A stretch of 64,000 bases of DNA from DASSUW01 sp963844205. GTDB lineage: Bacteria > Actinomycetota > Thermoleophilia > Solirubrobacterales > Solirubrobacteraceae. The stretch's first letter is position 1, and each line of letters begins with the position of its first letter. The position numbers were made by a program, and so were the translations under genes. This document shows positions 18,953-27,257 of this stretch, one piece after another. The DNA is taken from contig CAWJNK010000014.1 in assembly GCA_963844205.1 (NCBI GenBank), positions 930,001 through 994,000 on the forward strand. Reading direction: 5' to 3'. Below the pieces are notes generated by a model that was not told where the DNA came from, did no database searches, and worked only from the letters and a program-made list of their open reading frames with translations.

Positions 18953-19147
18953 CTACCGCGCGTAGATGCGCTTGCGCAGCTCCTCGACGTCCTCCTCGCG
19001 GTAACGCACCTCGCCGCTGGGCATCTTCACGCCCGCGAGCCAGCCTCGCCTGACCCAGCCGGCCAGTGTGTTGGCGTGCACGCCGAGCCGTTCCGCGGCC
19101 TCGCTACGACGCAAGATCGTCGGTGTTGTCGGCGCTGCGGCTGGCAT
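18953..19147 (-). CDS. Excisionase-like/MerR-type HTH DNA-binding protein
   Basis: A 64-residue protein made of one winged helix-turn-helix of the excisionase/MerR type: ILRRSEAAERLGVHANTLAGWVRRGWLAGVKMP is the recognition unit, followed by VRYREEDVEELRKRIYAR. Such proteins act as small regulators or recombination directionality factors. The start is the ATG at 19147. No integrase is near, so a regulator role is more likely. The 189 bases upstream to the next gene are clearly less GC-rich than the surroundings, which suggests transferred DNA. Confidence 0.8.
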   Translation of the reverse strand: MPAAAPTTPTILRRSEAAERLGVHANTLAGWVRRGWLAGVKMPSGEVRYREEDVEELRKRIYAR

Positions 19148-19308
19148 GGGGATCCTCCTCGTCGGTCACGTCAATCGTACGCTCCCTTGGAGCGAATGTC
19201 GAGACTAGACGCAATATCTTGATAGTGCTCCATGTGCTCTTTGTACCCAATGTATCGGCATCGAGATCCACCTACTCGACGGGCCCGGTCACCGCTCGCC
19301 CCGATCCC
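19148..19308. other. Intergenic stretch of lower GC
   Basis: Between the HTH gene and the MazEF-like operator there is a stretch with visibly more A and T than the flanks (for example around 19200-19260). No gene found. It should hold the divergent promoters of the HTH gene and the toxin-antitoxin pair. Confidence 0.4.
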
Positions 19309-19327
19309 GTAGCACAGATCGTGCTAC
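19309..19327 (+). promoter_or_regulatory. Palindromic operator of the MazEF-like pair
   Basis: GTAGCAC (19309-19315) and GTGCTAC (19321-19327) form a perfect 7-base inverted repeat around AGATC, ending 9 bases before the antitoxin start. Type II antitoxins usually repress their own operon at such sites. Confidence 0.5.
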
Positions 19328-19336
19328 AGTCACCGT

Positions 19337-19582
19337 ATGGCACGCTCGCTGCACGTGCGGCTTGACGATGCGGCCGCTGCGGCGCTCGATGTGGTGCGTT
19401 CCGAAGGTCTCAACGACTCGGAAGCTGTGCGCACCGCGCTGCGCGAAGCTGCCGCGCGGCGCCGGACTCGATCCGCGCTGCGCGACGAGGTCCGCAAGCT
19501 CTCGCGGGATGCCGCCGACCGTGAGGAGATGCGGCTCGTGCGTGAGCAGATGGCCGAGCTGGCGCCGGAAGTCCACGAGTAG
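19337..19582 (+). CDS. Antitoxin, ribbon-helix-helix type
   Basis: An 81-residue antitoxin candidate. The opening ARSLHVRLDDAAAAALDVVR and LNDSEAVRTALREAA is a ribbon-helix-helix DNA-binding unit; the rest is charged helix (RKLSRDAADREEMRLVREQM) that would wrap the toxin. The stop overlaps the toxin start by one base, the usual coupling in such pairs. The operator palindrome upstream fits self-repression. Confidence 0.82.
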   Translation: MARSLHVRLDDAAAAALDVVRSEGLNDSEAVRTALREAAARRRTRSALRDEVRKLSRDAADREEMRLVREQMAELAPEVHE

Positions 19583-19899
19583 TGGTCCGCGGCGAGGTCT
19601 TCCGTCTACCCGCCCCAAGCCGCGCGCGGGGTCATGAGCAGCGCGACGCACGCTATGCGGTGCTCGTCCAAGCCGACGAACTACTCGATCTGAGCACGGT
19701 GCTCGTCGCGCCCACCTCCACGCGCGCCCTGCCCGCGACATTCCGGCCTGCCATCGAGCTCCTGGGGCAGGAGACGCGTGTATTGGTCGAGCAGACCAGC
19801 GTCGTCGACCCACAACGACTGGGCGAAACGGCCGGACGCCTGGCCGCATCCGAGCTGAGAGCTGTCGACGACGCCCTCTGTCTCGTGCTGGGCCTGTAG
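19582..19899 (+). CDS. MazF/PemK-like toxin
   Basis: A 105-residue protein that begins with GTG at 19582 (VVRGEVFRLPAPSRARGHEQ). The pattern G-E-V-x-R-L, RYAVLVQADELLDLSTVLVAPTS and VEQTSVVDPQRLGE follows the MazF/PemK/CcdB-like fold, an RNA-cutting endoribonuclease in type II toxin-antitoxin systems. The usual length (about 100-120) is kept. Partner: the ribbon-helix-helix antitoxin upstream. MazF targets are short RNA motifs; the target here cannot be told. Confidence 0.82.
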   Translation: MVRGEVFRLPAPSRARGHEQRDARYAVLVQADELLDLSTVLVAPTSTRALPATFRPAIELLGQETRVLVEQTSVVDPQRLGETAGRLAASELRAVDDALCLVLGL

Positions 19900-19961
19900 C
19901 GAGCCAAACCGCTACCGAGGTTGGGGCGAAAGCGCCAGTATTACCTGGTCCAAAACGCTAT

Positions 19962-20195
19962 TTGGGCACACATCAGGAGGTCGACCTGGTCACCGAGCTG
20001 GCCGGACGCCGCCTGATCGCCGTCGAAATCAAGGCCGACGCCGCGCCAGGCACGGAGACAGCCCGCCATCTCGCTTGGCTGCGGGACCAGTACGACGCGG
20101 AGTTCGTGGCTGGTGTCGTCCTGCACACGGGACCGCGCGTCTATGAGCTCGGCGTTCGACTCCTCGCGGCGCCGATCTCGGTGCTGTGGGGTTAG
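19962..20195 (+). pseudogene. DUF4143 ATPase, C-terminal remnant
   Basis: About 77 codons that match the end of DUF4143 proteins, large AAA-type ATPases with a nuclease-like tail: EVDLVTELAGRRLIAVEIKA, ARHLAWLRDQYDAEFVAGVVLHTG and a final LAAPISVLWG. The ATPase core and the middle of the gene are missing, and no start with a ribosome site is visible (a TTG at 19962 is merely open). The stop overlaps the stop of the convergent member C by three bases. It is a leftover of a mobile-type accessory gene. Confidence 0.7.
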
Positions 20196-22843
20196 CCCCT
20201 CCGCTTCGCGACGTACTTCTTGCCGGCCTTCACAACCACCGTCTTCTTCTTGGCGAAGTCGCGGACGGAGACGCTCCCCCTCGCCACACGGGTGAGGGTG
20301 GTGTTGCAGCTGTCCTCGGTCAGCCACTTCGTGCCGCGCACGGTGGCCGAGCTGTACGAGCCCTCGGTCCGGAACTTGCCGCTGCCATCGCCCCACAGCC
20401 TCCGCTTCTTCTTCCTCCTGGCGGCGACGTTGGCCTTGCCGCCCTTCTTCGGGCAGCTGAGCTTCTCGGTCAGCTTCAGCGTGGTGGTCGGCTTGGAACC
20501 GCTCGTCTGGCCGACCCGGAACAGGCCGTCGTAGAAGTCGGCTGTCGCTGTCCCGCCCGACGTATTCGCCGCCGCCGTCAGCGACACCCGTCCGCTGCGT
20601 GTGTCGATCTCCGTCCCCACCGGGATCTGCTGACCCGCTTGGAGCTCGACGAACTTGTTGCTCCCCTTGAGCTTGATCTTGACCGTGCCCTGCTTGGGCA
20701 CCACGTTCACCGTCTCCCCCACCTCGGGCGGCGGGAGTTGCCCGCCCTGCGGAGCCTGCTGGAGCTGCCCGCCCTGCGGAGCCTGCGCGATGTCGTCGGC
20801 CGTGATCGTGCACGTCTTGGCCTGCCCGCCCTGCACGGTCACGCTTCCGTCGCCGGCGCAGTCGCCTGAGATGGACATCGCGTAGAGCGCGATCGCGTCG
20901 GCCGACACCGTGTACGCGCCCGGGGCGAGCGTGTGGCTGGTCCCGGCCGCGCTCCCCGGGGTCGCGGCGACGTCGGCGCCGCCGCTGCGGACGTGCACCG
21001 TGAAGTCGCCCGGGCCCCTGGCGCCGCCGTTGTCGTTGACTACGTTCGTGACCACCCGCAGTGTCCCGGTGTCGGGCGTCGTGTCGAACCCGACCTGCCA
21101 CGCGACATCGATGGTCGTCGCCTGCTCCGGCAGGAGCGTGTGCTCCCACTCGACGCCGACGCCGTTGTCGACGACCGCCTCCTCGATCGTGTTCGTGAGA
21201 CCGTTGCTCGCGAAGTCGGAGAAGACCGTCGAGTAGTGGTCCTCCTGGTAGCGGAGCCAGGGCGTCTGTTCGAGCAGGCCCGATGCGACCCCGTCCGCGC
21301 TCGTGCCGCCGATGAAACGTGGCGGGCCGGGGCTGAAGACCCCGGTGCCGGCGTCGTTGCCGCCGAGGTAGAGGTCGGCGAGCTCGCCAGCGCGGAACGT
21401 CACCGCGGTCCCGGCCGTGTTCTGGATGCGATAGCGCACGTTGACGATCTGGGATCCGTCGACGTACGCGAGCGTCTCGTCGACGAGCAGGTCTGGGCCG
21501 ACCTTGTACTGCGCGGTCAGCGTCCGGGCGTTCCCGGCGCTCCCTACGACAGGCTCGCTCGTCACGGTGCGCCCAGCCCCTAAGGCGTAATGCGTGTCAC
21601 CCTGCATGACCTCGAGACCGGCGTTGGCGGCGTTCGCGCCGGACGGGAAGAAGATGCCGGCCGGCTGGCCGTCGAACCGGAACTGGATCCGTCCGGCGCC
21701 GTCCGCGTAGACGTTCAGCGGATTGCCGTCCAGGAGCACCGGCGCAGCCTCGAGCGTCGCCTCGTAGGCCCCGATGTCGCAGGCGGCTCGCTGCGGTCGC
21801 TCGATGCCGCGCTGATCCTCGGGTGGGCAGGGGTCGCCGCCGTGGTCGATCGCGAGGCTTCCGCTCGCGAGCGCGTGCGTGTCGGTCGGCCCGCCGTTGT
21901 CGTCGAGGAACTCGATGCGCGCGTCCTCGACGAGCTGATTGGTCGGGTCGGGCGCGTTGCAGGTCGGGTTGGCGGCCTCGTCGCTGAGGCCGTTGGTTGA
22001 CTGGATGGGATGGTCGCTGGTTCCCGCGCAGTTGCCGCCGAAGTTCTCCGCGACGAGCGTGTTGGACGCGGTCGTGAGGTCCCCCGCCTCGAACGCCTGG
22101 AATATGCCGCCGCCGGTGCCTCGCACACCGGTGTGCGTCTCGTTCTGGGCGATCGTCACGTTGCGCAGGACGAGGTCGCCGTCGGTATAGATTCCCGCGC
22201 CCTCGTGGGCGAAGTTGCCGCTCACCGTGGAGTTCTCGAGCGTCGCCTGACCGCTCGACGTGAACAGGATCCCGCCGCCGTGCGTCGTCACCTCGTCGTC
22301 GGACGCGACGTTGTTCGCGACCGTGGTGCGGGTGAGCTCGAGCGTGCCCGAGCTCGCGATGCCGGCGCCGTGCGTGGCCGTGTTGCCCTCCACCGCGCTG
22401 TCGATCAGCCGGAGCGTCGAGCCGGCGTCGGCGAGGATCCCGCCGCCAGTGGCAAGGCCGGTCGGCCGTCCGCCGTGGATCCGCAGGTCAGCCAACGTCA
22501 CGCTGGCGCCCTCGCCGACCTGGAAGACACGCTGGTCGCTCTCGAAGTCGGGGCCGATCTCCGTGTCGCGTGCGCCGGCGCCATTGATCGTGACGTCGCG
22601 CGCGACGACCAGCTCGCCCTCGGTCAGCTCGTACAGCCCGGCCGGGACGTCGATCACGGCGAGCGCGGGATCGGCGATCGCCTCCCGCAGCGTGCAATCG
22701 CCAGGAGCCGGCTCACATCCGGCGGGGTCGTTCGGGTGGTCGAGCTCGGTGTTCACCTGCGCTCCGGCCACGGCGGGCATTGCGAGGACGACCAGCACCA
22801 TCGCCGCCGGCAGCCCCATCCGGAATGCGGTCCGTCTGAGCAC
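20192..22843 (-). CDS. Exported CSLREA/beta-helix protein with FecR-like C-terminal module (member C)
   Basis: The longest intact CSLREA member, 883 residues. Signal peptide (MVLVVLAMPAVAGAQ), CSLREA head (PGDCTLREAIADP), beta-helix repeats, NGGPTDTHALASGSLAIDHGG and CDIGAYEA, then a middle domain (ETLAYVDGSQIVNVRYRIQN...) that looks like a beta-sandwich, a prealbumin-like repeat (GDFTVHVRSGGADVAATPG), a PQGGQL repeat, and the shared module (ETVNVVPKQG, KLSCPKKGG, KKKRRLWGDGSG, ATVRGTKWLTEDSC). I chose the GTG at 22843 because GAGGAAAGG lies 9 bases upstream and an array-type promoter ends 7 bases upstream; a TTG at 22879 is open but falls inside the -35 box. Confidence 0.87.
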   Translation of the reverse strand: MLRRTAFRMGLPAAMVLVVLAMPAVAGAQVNTELDHPNDPAGCEPAPGDCTLREAIADPALAVIDVPAGLYELTEGELVVARDVTINGAGARDTEIGPDFESDQRVFQVGEGASVTLADLRIHGGRPTGLATGGGILADAGSTLRLIDSAVEGNTATHGAGIASSGTLELTRTTVANNVASDDEVTTHGGGILFTSSGQATLENSTVSGNFAHEGAGIYTDGDLVLRNVTIAQNETHTGVRGTGGGIFQAFEAGDLTTASNTLVAENFGGNCAGTSDHPIQSTNGLSDEAANPTCNAPDPTNQLVEDARIEFLDDNGGPTDTHALASGSLAIDHGGDPCPPEDQRGIERPQRAACDIGAYEATLEAAPVLLDGNPLNVYADGAGRIQFRFDGQPAGIFFPSGANAANAGLEVMQGDTHYALGAGRTVTSEPVVGSAGNARTLTAQYKVGPDLLVDETLAYVDGSQIVNVRYRIQNTAGTAVTFRAGELADLYLGGNDAGTGVFSPGPPRFIGGTSADGVASGLLEQTPWLRYQEDHYSTVFSDFASNGLTNTIEEAVVDNGVGVEWEHTLLPEQATTIDVAWQVGFDTTPDTGTLRVVTNVVNDNGGARGPGDFTVHVRSGGADVAATPGSAAGTSHTLAPGAYTVSADAIALYAMSISGDCAGDGSVTVQGGQAKTCTITADDIAQAPQGGQLQQAPQGGQLPPPEVGETVNVVPKQGTVKIKLKGSNKFVELQAGQQIPVGTEIDTRSGRVSLTAAANTSGGTATADFYDGLFRVGQTSGSKPTTTLKLTEKLSCPKKGGKANVAARRKKKRRLWGDGSGKFRTEGSYSSATVRGTKWLTEDSCNTTLTRVARGSVSVRDFAKKKTVVVKAGKKYVAKRRG

Positions 22844-22850
22844 TTGAGCG

Positions 22851-22879
22851 ATCCTTTCCTCGCGCGACCGAGGCGTCAA
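22851..22879 (-). promoter_or_regulatory. Promoter of member C, array type
   Basis: TTGACG (22879-22874), 17 bases, AAGGAT (22856-22851), 7 bases, GTG start at 22843, minus strand. The spacing predicts a transcript that begins at or next to the start codon; GAGGAAAGG in the spacer and -10 would then not be transcribed. Confidence 0.5.
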
Positions 22880-23078
22880 CGCAACCTGGACGTTCGTTCA
22901 GGCTCTGCGCTTGGCCATTCGATCGTCTGGCCATCGCCCGTCTCCTCGACCCGCTCGCGAAGTGTGCAATCGTCGACCGCGCACCCGGGCGGCACGGCGT
23001 CGTCGGTGACGACGTTGACCGGCGGGGCTGCCGCGCGCTCGCCGTCCCGGGCAGCGCGAGACGTACGGCGGCCGCCAC
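22876..23078 (-). pseudogene. CSLREA-head remnant 1
   Basis: A short stretch starting with a signal-peptide-like VAAAVRLALPGTASA (GTG at 23078), then, one frame over, VNVVTDDAVPPGCAVDDCTLRERVEE, which is the CSLREA head of the array family, and a stop at 22876. The beta-helix and C-terminal module are absent. One base near 23035 breaks the frame. A weak CTGACA box lies at 23118-23113. Looks like the front end of a lost family member. Confidence 0.6.
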
Positions 23079-23133
23079 GCCGAGAATCCCGATCCGGCCT
23101 CCGTTCCCTTGGTGTCAGCAGATGGACGGCCGG

Positions 23134-23505
23134 CTACCAGACGAGCCTGACGCCGTAGGGGCGTAGCGCGTCGTCGCGCGAGACGATGGCCGCTCCCTCG
23201 ATGGACGCCTGGGCGATGAGCATCCGGTCGAACGGGTCGCGGTGGTGCCAAGGCAGGGCTTCGACGGCCGCCGCGTGCTCGATCGTCATCGGGAGCGCAT
23301 GCGCCCCCGCGCCGAGCATCTGCGCGGCGAAGTCCGGCGGCGAGCTCAGCTTCCCGAGCGACCGTTTCACAGCGACTTCCCACACAACCACAGCGCTCAG
23401 TAGGACCTGGTTGGTGTCGTCGCCCAGCTCGCGTGTGGCATCCCCGCCGATGCGGTCGCCTTCGAGCCACCACAGGGCAGCGTGCGTGTCGAGCAGAAGC
23501 TTCAA
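23134..23505 (-). CDS. PIN-domain toxin (VapC type)
   Basis: A 123-residue PIN ribonuclease, toxin of a type II toxin-antitoxin pair. LLLDTHAALWWLEGD gives the first acidic residue (Asp6), VVWEVAVKRSLGKL the second (Glu near 43), and DPFDRMLIAQA the third and fourth acidic positions; AIVSRDDALRPYGV is the usual end. Length is normal. The ATG at 23505 overlaps the antitoxin stop (ATGA). VapC enzymes cut tRNA or rRNA; the target here is unknown. Confidence 0.9.
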   Translation of the reverse strand: MKLLLDTHAALWWLEGDRIGGDATRELGDDTNQVLLSAVVVWEVAVKRSLGKLSSPPDFAAQMLGAGAHALPMTIEHAAAVEALPWHHRDPFDRMLIAQASIEGAAIVSRDDALRPYGVRLVW

Positions 23506-23738
23506 CGAGCGCCGAACGCCTCAGCGATGTCGTCTGGCAGCTCGTCGAAGTCGTCGGCGATGTGCACCTTTCCGCGCCAGATCCCGCGAATTGAGGCGAA
23601 GGAGTTCGTGGAGCTCACCGGCACCAAGCGGGCCACGGGCTTGCCGTTGCGGGCGATGACGATGTCCTCGCCCGCCTCCGCGCGCTCGACGAGCTGGGAC
23701 AGCTTGGTCTTCGCCTCATGCATCCCGACCTGGGCCAT
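23502..23738 (-). CDS. Antitoxin of the Phd/YefM family
   Basis: A 78-residue Phd/YefM antitoxin: MAQVGMHEAKTKLSQLVERA, then GEDIVIARNGKPVARLVPV, the DNA-binding and dimer part, and an acidic tail (DDFDELPDDIAEAFG) that would bind the PIN toxin. The start ATG at 23738 is only 7 bases after a clear TACAAT box, so the transcript is likely leaderless. Coupled to vapC by ATGA. Confidence 0.9.
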   Translation of the reverse strand: MAQVGMHEAKTKLSQLVERAEAGEDIVIARNGKPVARLVPVSSTNSFASIRGIWRGKVHIADDFDELPDDIAEAFGAR

Positions 23739-23745
23739 GGCGTTG

Positions 23746-23775
23746 ATTGTAGCGCGTCTTAGCTAGCTTAGCTAG
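23746..23775 (-). promoter_or_regulatory. Promoter and tandem operator of the Phd/VapC pair
   Basis: On the minus strand TACAAT (23751-23746) lies 7 bases before the start codon. Just upstream two exact tandem copies of the 9-base unit CTTAGCTAG (plus strand 23758-23766 and 23767-23775) cover the -35 position; each contains a GCTAGC-type palindrome when joined. This is the expected place for self-repression. Confidence 0.55.
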
Positions 23776-23950
23776 CGCGCGCCAACGATCGTGTCGAGGT
23801 GAGGAACACCTCTCCGTCGACCAAGAGATACGTTCCCGCGGGAACGTCCACCTGGTCGCCGGTGCGGGCCAGGAAGACCGAGTGTGCAATCTGTCGCGCA
23901 CTCCTTGTCGTCGCTGTCCTGCGCCGTCGTGACCTTGAAGATCGTGAACG
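23768..23950 (-). pseudogene. CSLREA-head remnant 2
   Basis: Codons read VTTAQDSDDKECATDCTL, a CSLREA head, then one frame over FLARTGDQVDVPAGTYLLVDG, the segment that normally follows, and a stop at 23768 that falls in the operator repeats of the toxin-antitoxin pair. A TTGACA lies at 23956-23951. The rest of the family protein is missing, so the toxin-antitoxin pair sits where the body of this gene would have been. Confidence 0.6.
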
Positions 23951-24003
23951 TGTCAATGCGACCCGGTCGGACGGTCAGGGACCCGACGGGAGCAAGGCGA
24001 TGC

Positions 24004-25725
24004 TCAGCCCTTGCGTCGCGCCACGTACTGCTTGCCGGCCTTCACGACCACGGTCTTCTTCTTCGCGAAGTCGCGGACGGAGACGCTGCCCCTCACCACG
24101 CGGGTGAGTGTGCTCTTGCACTGGTCCTCGACCAGCCACTTCGTGCCACGAACGGTGGCCGAGCTGTACGAGCCCTCGGTCCGGAAGCTGCCGCTGCCGT
24201 CGCCCCACAGCCGGCGCTTCTTCTTGCGCCGTGCCGACGCGTTCGCCCTGCCGGCGTTCGGGCAGGCCAGCTTCTCGGTGAGCGTGAGCCGGGTGATCGG
24301 CTTCGCGCCCTTCGTCTGGCGAACTAGGGCGATGCCGCCGTAGAAGTCCGCGGTCGCGGTGCCGCCCGACTTGTCGGACGCCGCCGTCAGCGTGATCCGC
24401 CCGCTCCGCAGGTCGAGCTCGCTCCCCAGCGGGACCTGCATCCCCTCGGTCAGCTCCACGAACCTGTTCGTGCCCTTCACCCGGACCTTCACCGTCCCAG
24501 ACTTCGGCTCGAGGTTCACGGTCTCGTTCGGCTCGGGTGGCGGCAGCTGCTCCTCCTGCGGCGGCTGGGTGACGGTCCCGCCGCCTCCCGTGTCCGTCGG
24601 CGGCGACTCGACCTTGGTGTTCACCTGCGCGACGGCCTCGATCTCGAACGCGCCGGCGTCGCAGCCGGCTCCCTGGGGACGCTCGAGATCGCGCTGGTCG
24701 GTGCCGTCGCAGGCGCCCGCACGGTCGCGAGCGGGACTATCCGAGGCGATCGTCAGCAGGTCCGTCTCCCCGCCGGCGTCCTCGAGCTCGACGCTGAGAA
24801 GCGGGTCCTCGTCCTGGACGTCACCGTCAGCGGTGAACTCGCAGTCGCCGTTCGACACGACGTTGCCGCCGTCGCTGAACGGACCAGGATTGCCGCAGTT
24901 CGACGGCTCGCCGTTGACGGTGTTGTTCGCGATGATCGACCCCGAAACGTGGAACGGCTCCCCGACGGCTCCGGAACCGACGCCGCCGATGCCCCGGTCC
25001 CCACCGACGTTCTGGGCGACGGTCACGCGCTGCAGCGTCGTGACGTTGTCCGGGTTTCCCCAGGAGAAGATGCCTCCGCCGAGGCGGGCCGCGTTGAAGG
25101 CGACGGTCGAGTCCCGCACCGTGAGGACGCCTGGGGTCTGCCCTGAGCCGAAATTCTGGATCCCCCCGGAGTCGCCCCCTCCGCTGAGGGCTCGGTTGTT
25201 GTCGATCAGGCTGTATTGGATCGTCATCGTGCCGGCGGCGTTCGAGATCCCGCCGCCGCTCTCGGCAGATCCGTCCGTGACGCGAACGTGGTCGAGCAGG
25301 ACGTCGCCGCCGTTGTTGCGCAGGTTCCCGCCGAAGAACCCGTTCGCGGACCACGCCGTCCCGCCCCGCATCGTGAGCCCCGTGAACTGGGCCGTCACAC
25401 CTGAGCTCACGTCGAACACGCGATCCTGCCGCGCGGCGTCGGCGAAGATCGTCGTGAGCCGCGCCCCTGCCCCGCGGACCGTCACCGGGCTATCGACGGC
25501 GAGCACGCCCTCCGACAGCGGGTAGTCGCCGCCGGGCACGGCGATCGTGTCGGCGCCCGCGCTGTCCTTCGCCGCGGCGAGCGCGGCGCGGATGCTCGGG
25601 CACACGGTCCCGGTGCACGGCTCGACGACATCGGCCGTCGCGATCACGTTGAATGTCTCCGCCGCTGCGGTCGACGGAGCGACCAGGAGGACCGCGATCA
25701 CCAGCAGCCAGATCAAGCGCGTCAT
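24004..25725 (-). CDS. Exported beta-helix protein with FecR-like C-terminal module (member D)
   Basis: An intact 573-residue member. Signal peptide (LIWLLVIAVLLVAPSTAAA), a variant CSLREA head (CTGTVCPSIRAALAAAKDS), beta-helix repeats, ERPQGAGCDAGAFEIE at the end of the helix, a Pro/Gln linker (TVTQPPQEEQLPPPEPNE), then the shared module: TVNLEPKSGTVKVRVKG, KLACPNAG, KKKRRLWGDGSGSF and ATVRGTKWLVEDQC. The ATG at 25725 is 11 bases after the stop of member E, and no promoter is seen between them, so D is expressed from the E promoter. Likely exported and cell-surface bound; partner unknown. Confidence 0.87.
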   Translation of the reverse strand: MTRLIWLLVIAVLLVAPSTAAAETFNVIATADVVEPCTGTVCPSIRAALAAAKDSAGADTIAVPGGDYPLSEGVLAVDSPVTVRGAGARLTTIFADAARQDRVFDVSSGVTAQFTGLTMRGGTAWSANGFFGGNLRNNGGDVLLDHVRVTDGSAESGGGISNAAGTMTIQYSLIDNNRALSGGGDSGGIQNFGSGQTPGVLTVRDSTVAFNAARLGGGIFSWGNPDNVTTLQRVTVAQNVGGDRGIGGVGSGAVGEPFHVSGSIIANNTVNGEPSNCGNPGPFSDGGNVVSNGDCEFTADGDVQDEDPLLSVELEDAGGETDLLTIASDSPARDRAGACDGTDQRDLERPQGAGCDAGAFEIEAVAQVNTKVESPPTDTGGGGTVTQPPQEEQLPPPEPNETVNLEPKSGTVKVRVKGTNRFVELTEGMQVPLGSELDLRSGRITLTAASDKSGGTATADFYGGIALVRQTKGAKPITRLTLTEKLACPNAGRANASARRKKKRRLWGDGSGSFRTEGSYSSATVRGTKWLVEDQCKSTLTRVVRGSVSVRDFAKKKTVVVKAGKQYVARRKG

Positions 25726-25736
25726 CGGCTGCACAT

Positions 25737-27169
25737 CTACCGCCGGCGCCTCGCGACGTACTGCTTGCCGGCCCGCACGATCACGGTCTTGCGCTTGACC
25801 TTGTCGCGCACGGCCACGCGGCCGCTGGTGACCTTCGTGAGCGTGCTGTCGCAGCGGTCCTCGACGAGCCACTTGGTGCCGCGTACCGTCGCCGAGCTGT
25901 ACGAGCCCTCGGTGCGGAACTTGCCGCTTCCGTCTCCCCACAGCCTGCGCTTCTTCTTGCGCCTCGCGGCCGCGTTCGCCTTGCCTCCGCCCCCGCACCG
26001 CAGCCGCTCCGTCAGCCTCAGCGTGGTCAGCGGCTGTGGCGGCCTTGCCCTGGGCGGAGCTTGAAGATGCCGTCGTAGAACGTCGCGGTCTGGTCGCCCG
26101 CCGCGGCCAGCGTCACGCGGCCCTTCAAGGTGTCGAAGGTCGTCCCGACCGGGACCTGCTGCCCCGGCCCGAGCGTGACGAACTTGCCGCTGCCCGGGAG
26201 CTTCACGCGCACCGTGCCCCGGGCGGAGAACGCGTTGACGGACTTGCCGGCGACGGGCGGCGGCAGCTGCGGCGGCGGCGCGCGGAAGCCACGGACCACG
26301 ACGACGCGTCCCTCGCCGCCGAAGGTCGAGAACAGGAAGTCGCCGGTGACCGGGTCGAGGAAGGCGCCCTCGGCCCCGCTCAGACCGCCGATGAAGGTCC
26401 GCCGCGACGCGACCACCGGATCCCCGTTTCCGTCAACTTCGTAGGCGGCGACGTTCCCGGCCCCGTACTCGGACACGAGCAGGCTCGGGCCGGCGAACCG
26501 CGGCGATCCGGAAGGGACGTAGACGATTCCCTCGGGCCCGCCGGGCAGGATGGCGCCCTGAACCGCCTGGAGGTTGACGACGTCGTAGGTGCCGACGCCG
26601 TCCGGCACGACGTCGGCGTCGTACCACTGGCCACCGGAGTAGCCGGCGAGCTTGAACGAGCCGGCGCCGGGCTGGCCCGGCGGTGTGAAGAGGATCGCGC
26701 CCGGTGACGCGGTGACGCCGAGGGTCGCCAGGTTGACGACCTTGTCGGTGATCGTGCTCCCCGGCCTCGTCTGGCCGAGCTCGTTGTTCGGCCAGCGCGC
26801 GAGGAACAGGATGCCGCCCGGCCCGTAGACGACGCCACCGTCGTTGTTGGCGGCGTCCGCGAACCGGACCGCCGTGTCGCTGAAGCCCGTGATGTGGCCC
26901 GCGGCGTCGCGGGTGAGACCGATCTCGTACAGCGCTCCGCCAGGATCGTTCGCGAGCCCGCCGATCAGCAGCCGGTCGGTCGTCCCCGCCTTCAGCGTCA
27001 GGCCGCCGAGCCGCGCCGGCACGCCGGGCGGCGGGCCGAGGTCGGTCACGGAATACGCGCTGTCGAACGGCGGTTGGAGCTGGAGATCCTGTGCGGACGC
27101 GGGCGCGGTCGAGGCGGCGAGCACGAGCCCAGCCAGGATTCCGACCCGGATTCCGTTCCAATGGAGCAA
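25737..27169 (-). CDS. Exported propeller-like protein with FecR-like module (member E), one frameshift
   Basis: About 475 residues if the frame is repaired. Signal peptide (RVGILAGLVLAASTAPASAQ), then a domain of about 260 residues without beta-helix marks (GLTLKAGTTDRLLIGG, AEGAFLDPVTGDFLFSTFGG) that looks like a beta-propeller and is shared with member F. Then the module begins (KSVNAFSARGTVRVKLPG); near 26035 the frame is lost by a small indel and resumes as TTLRLTERLRC, KKKRRLWGDGSG and ATVRGTKWLVEDRC to the stop at 25737. Without repair the protein would end at 26027 and lack the second half of the module. The start is uncertain; I chose the TTG at 27169, 9 bases after the -10 box. Confidence 0.75.
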
Positions 27170-27178
27170 GCCCGAGCG

Positions 27179-27207
27179 ATCATCGCCGAGCCGCACCGGC
27201 CCGTCAA
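27179..27207 (-). promoter_or_regulatory. Promoter of members E and D, array type
   Basis: TTGACG (27207-27202), 17 bases, GATGAT (27184-27179), then 9 bases to the TTG used as start. A second TTGACGGGCC copy lies at 27253-27244 without a matching -10. Confidence 0.5.
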
Positions 27208-27257
27208 CCGGCCGAAAGGTCAGCGTCGCGCGCGGGCCGCATCGGCCCGTCAACCCG

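Noticed and set aside
18953..20195. Prophage or integrative element
   Set aside because: Only a small HTH protein and toxin-antitoxin genes; no integrase, no phage structural gene, and no attachment repeats that I could see.
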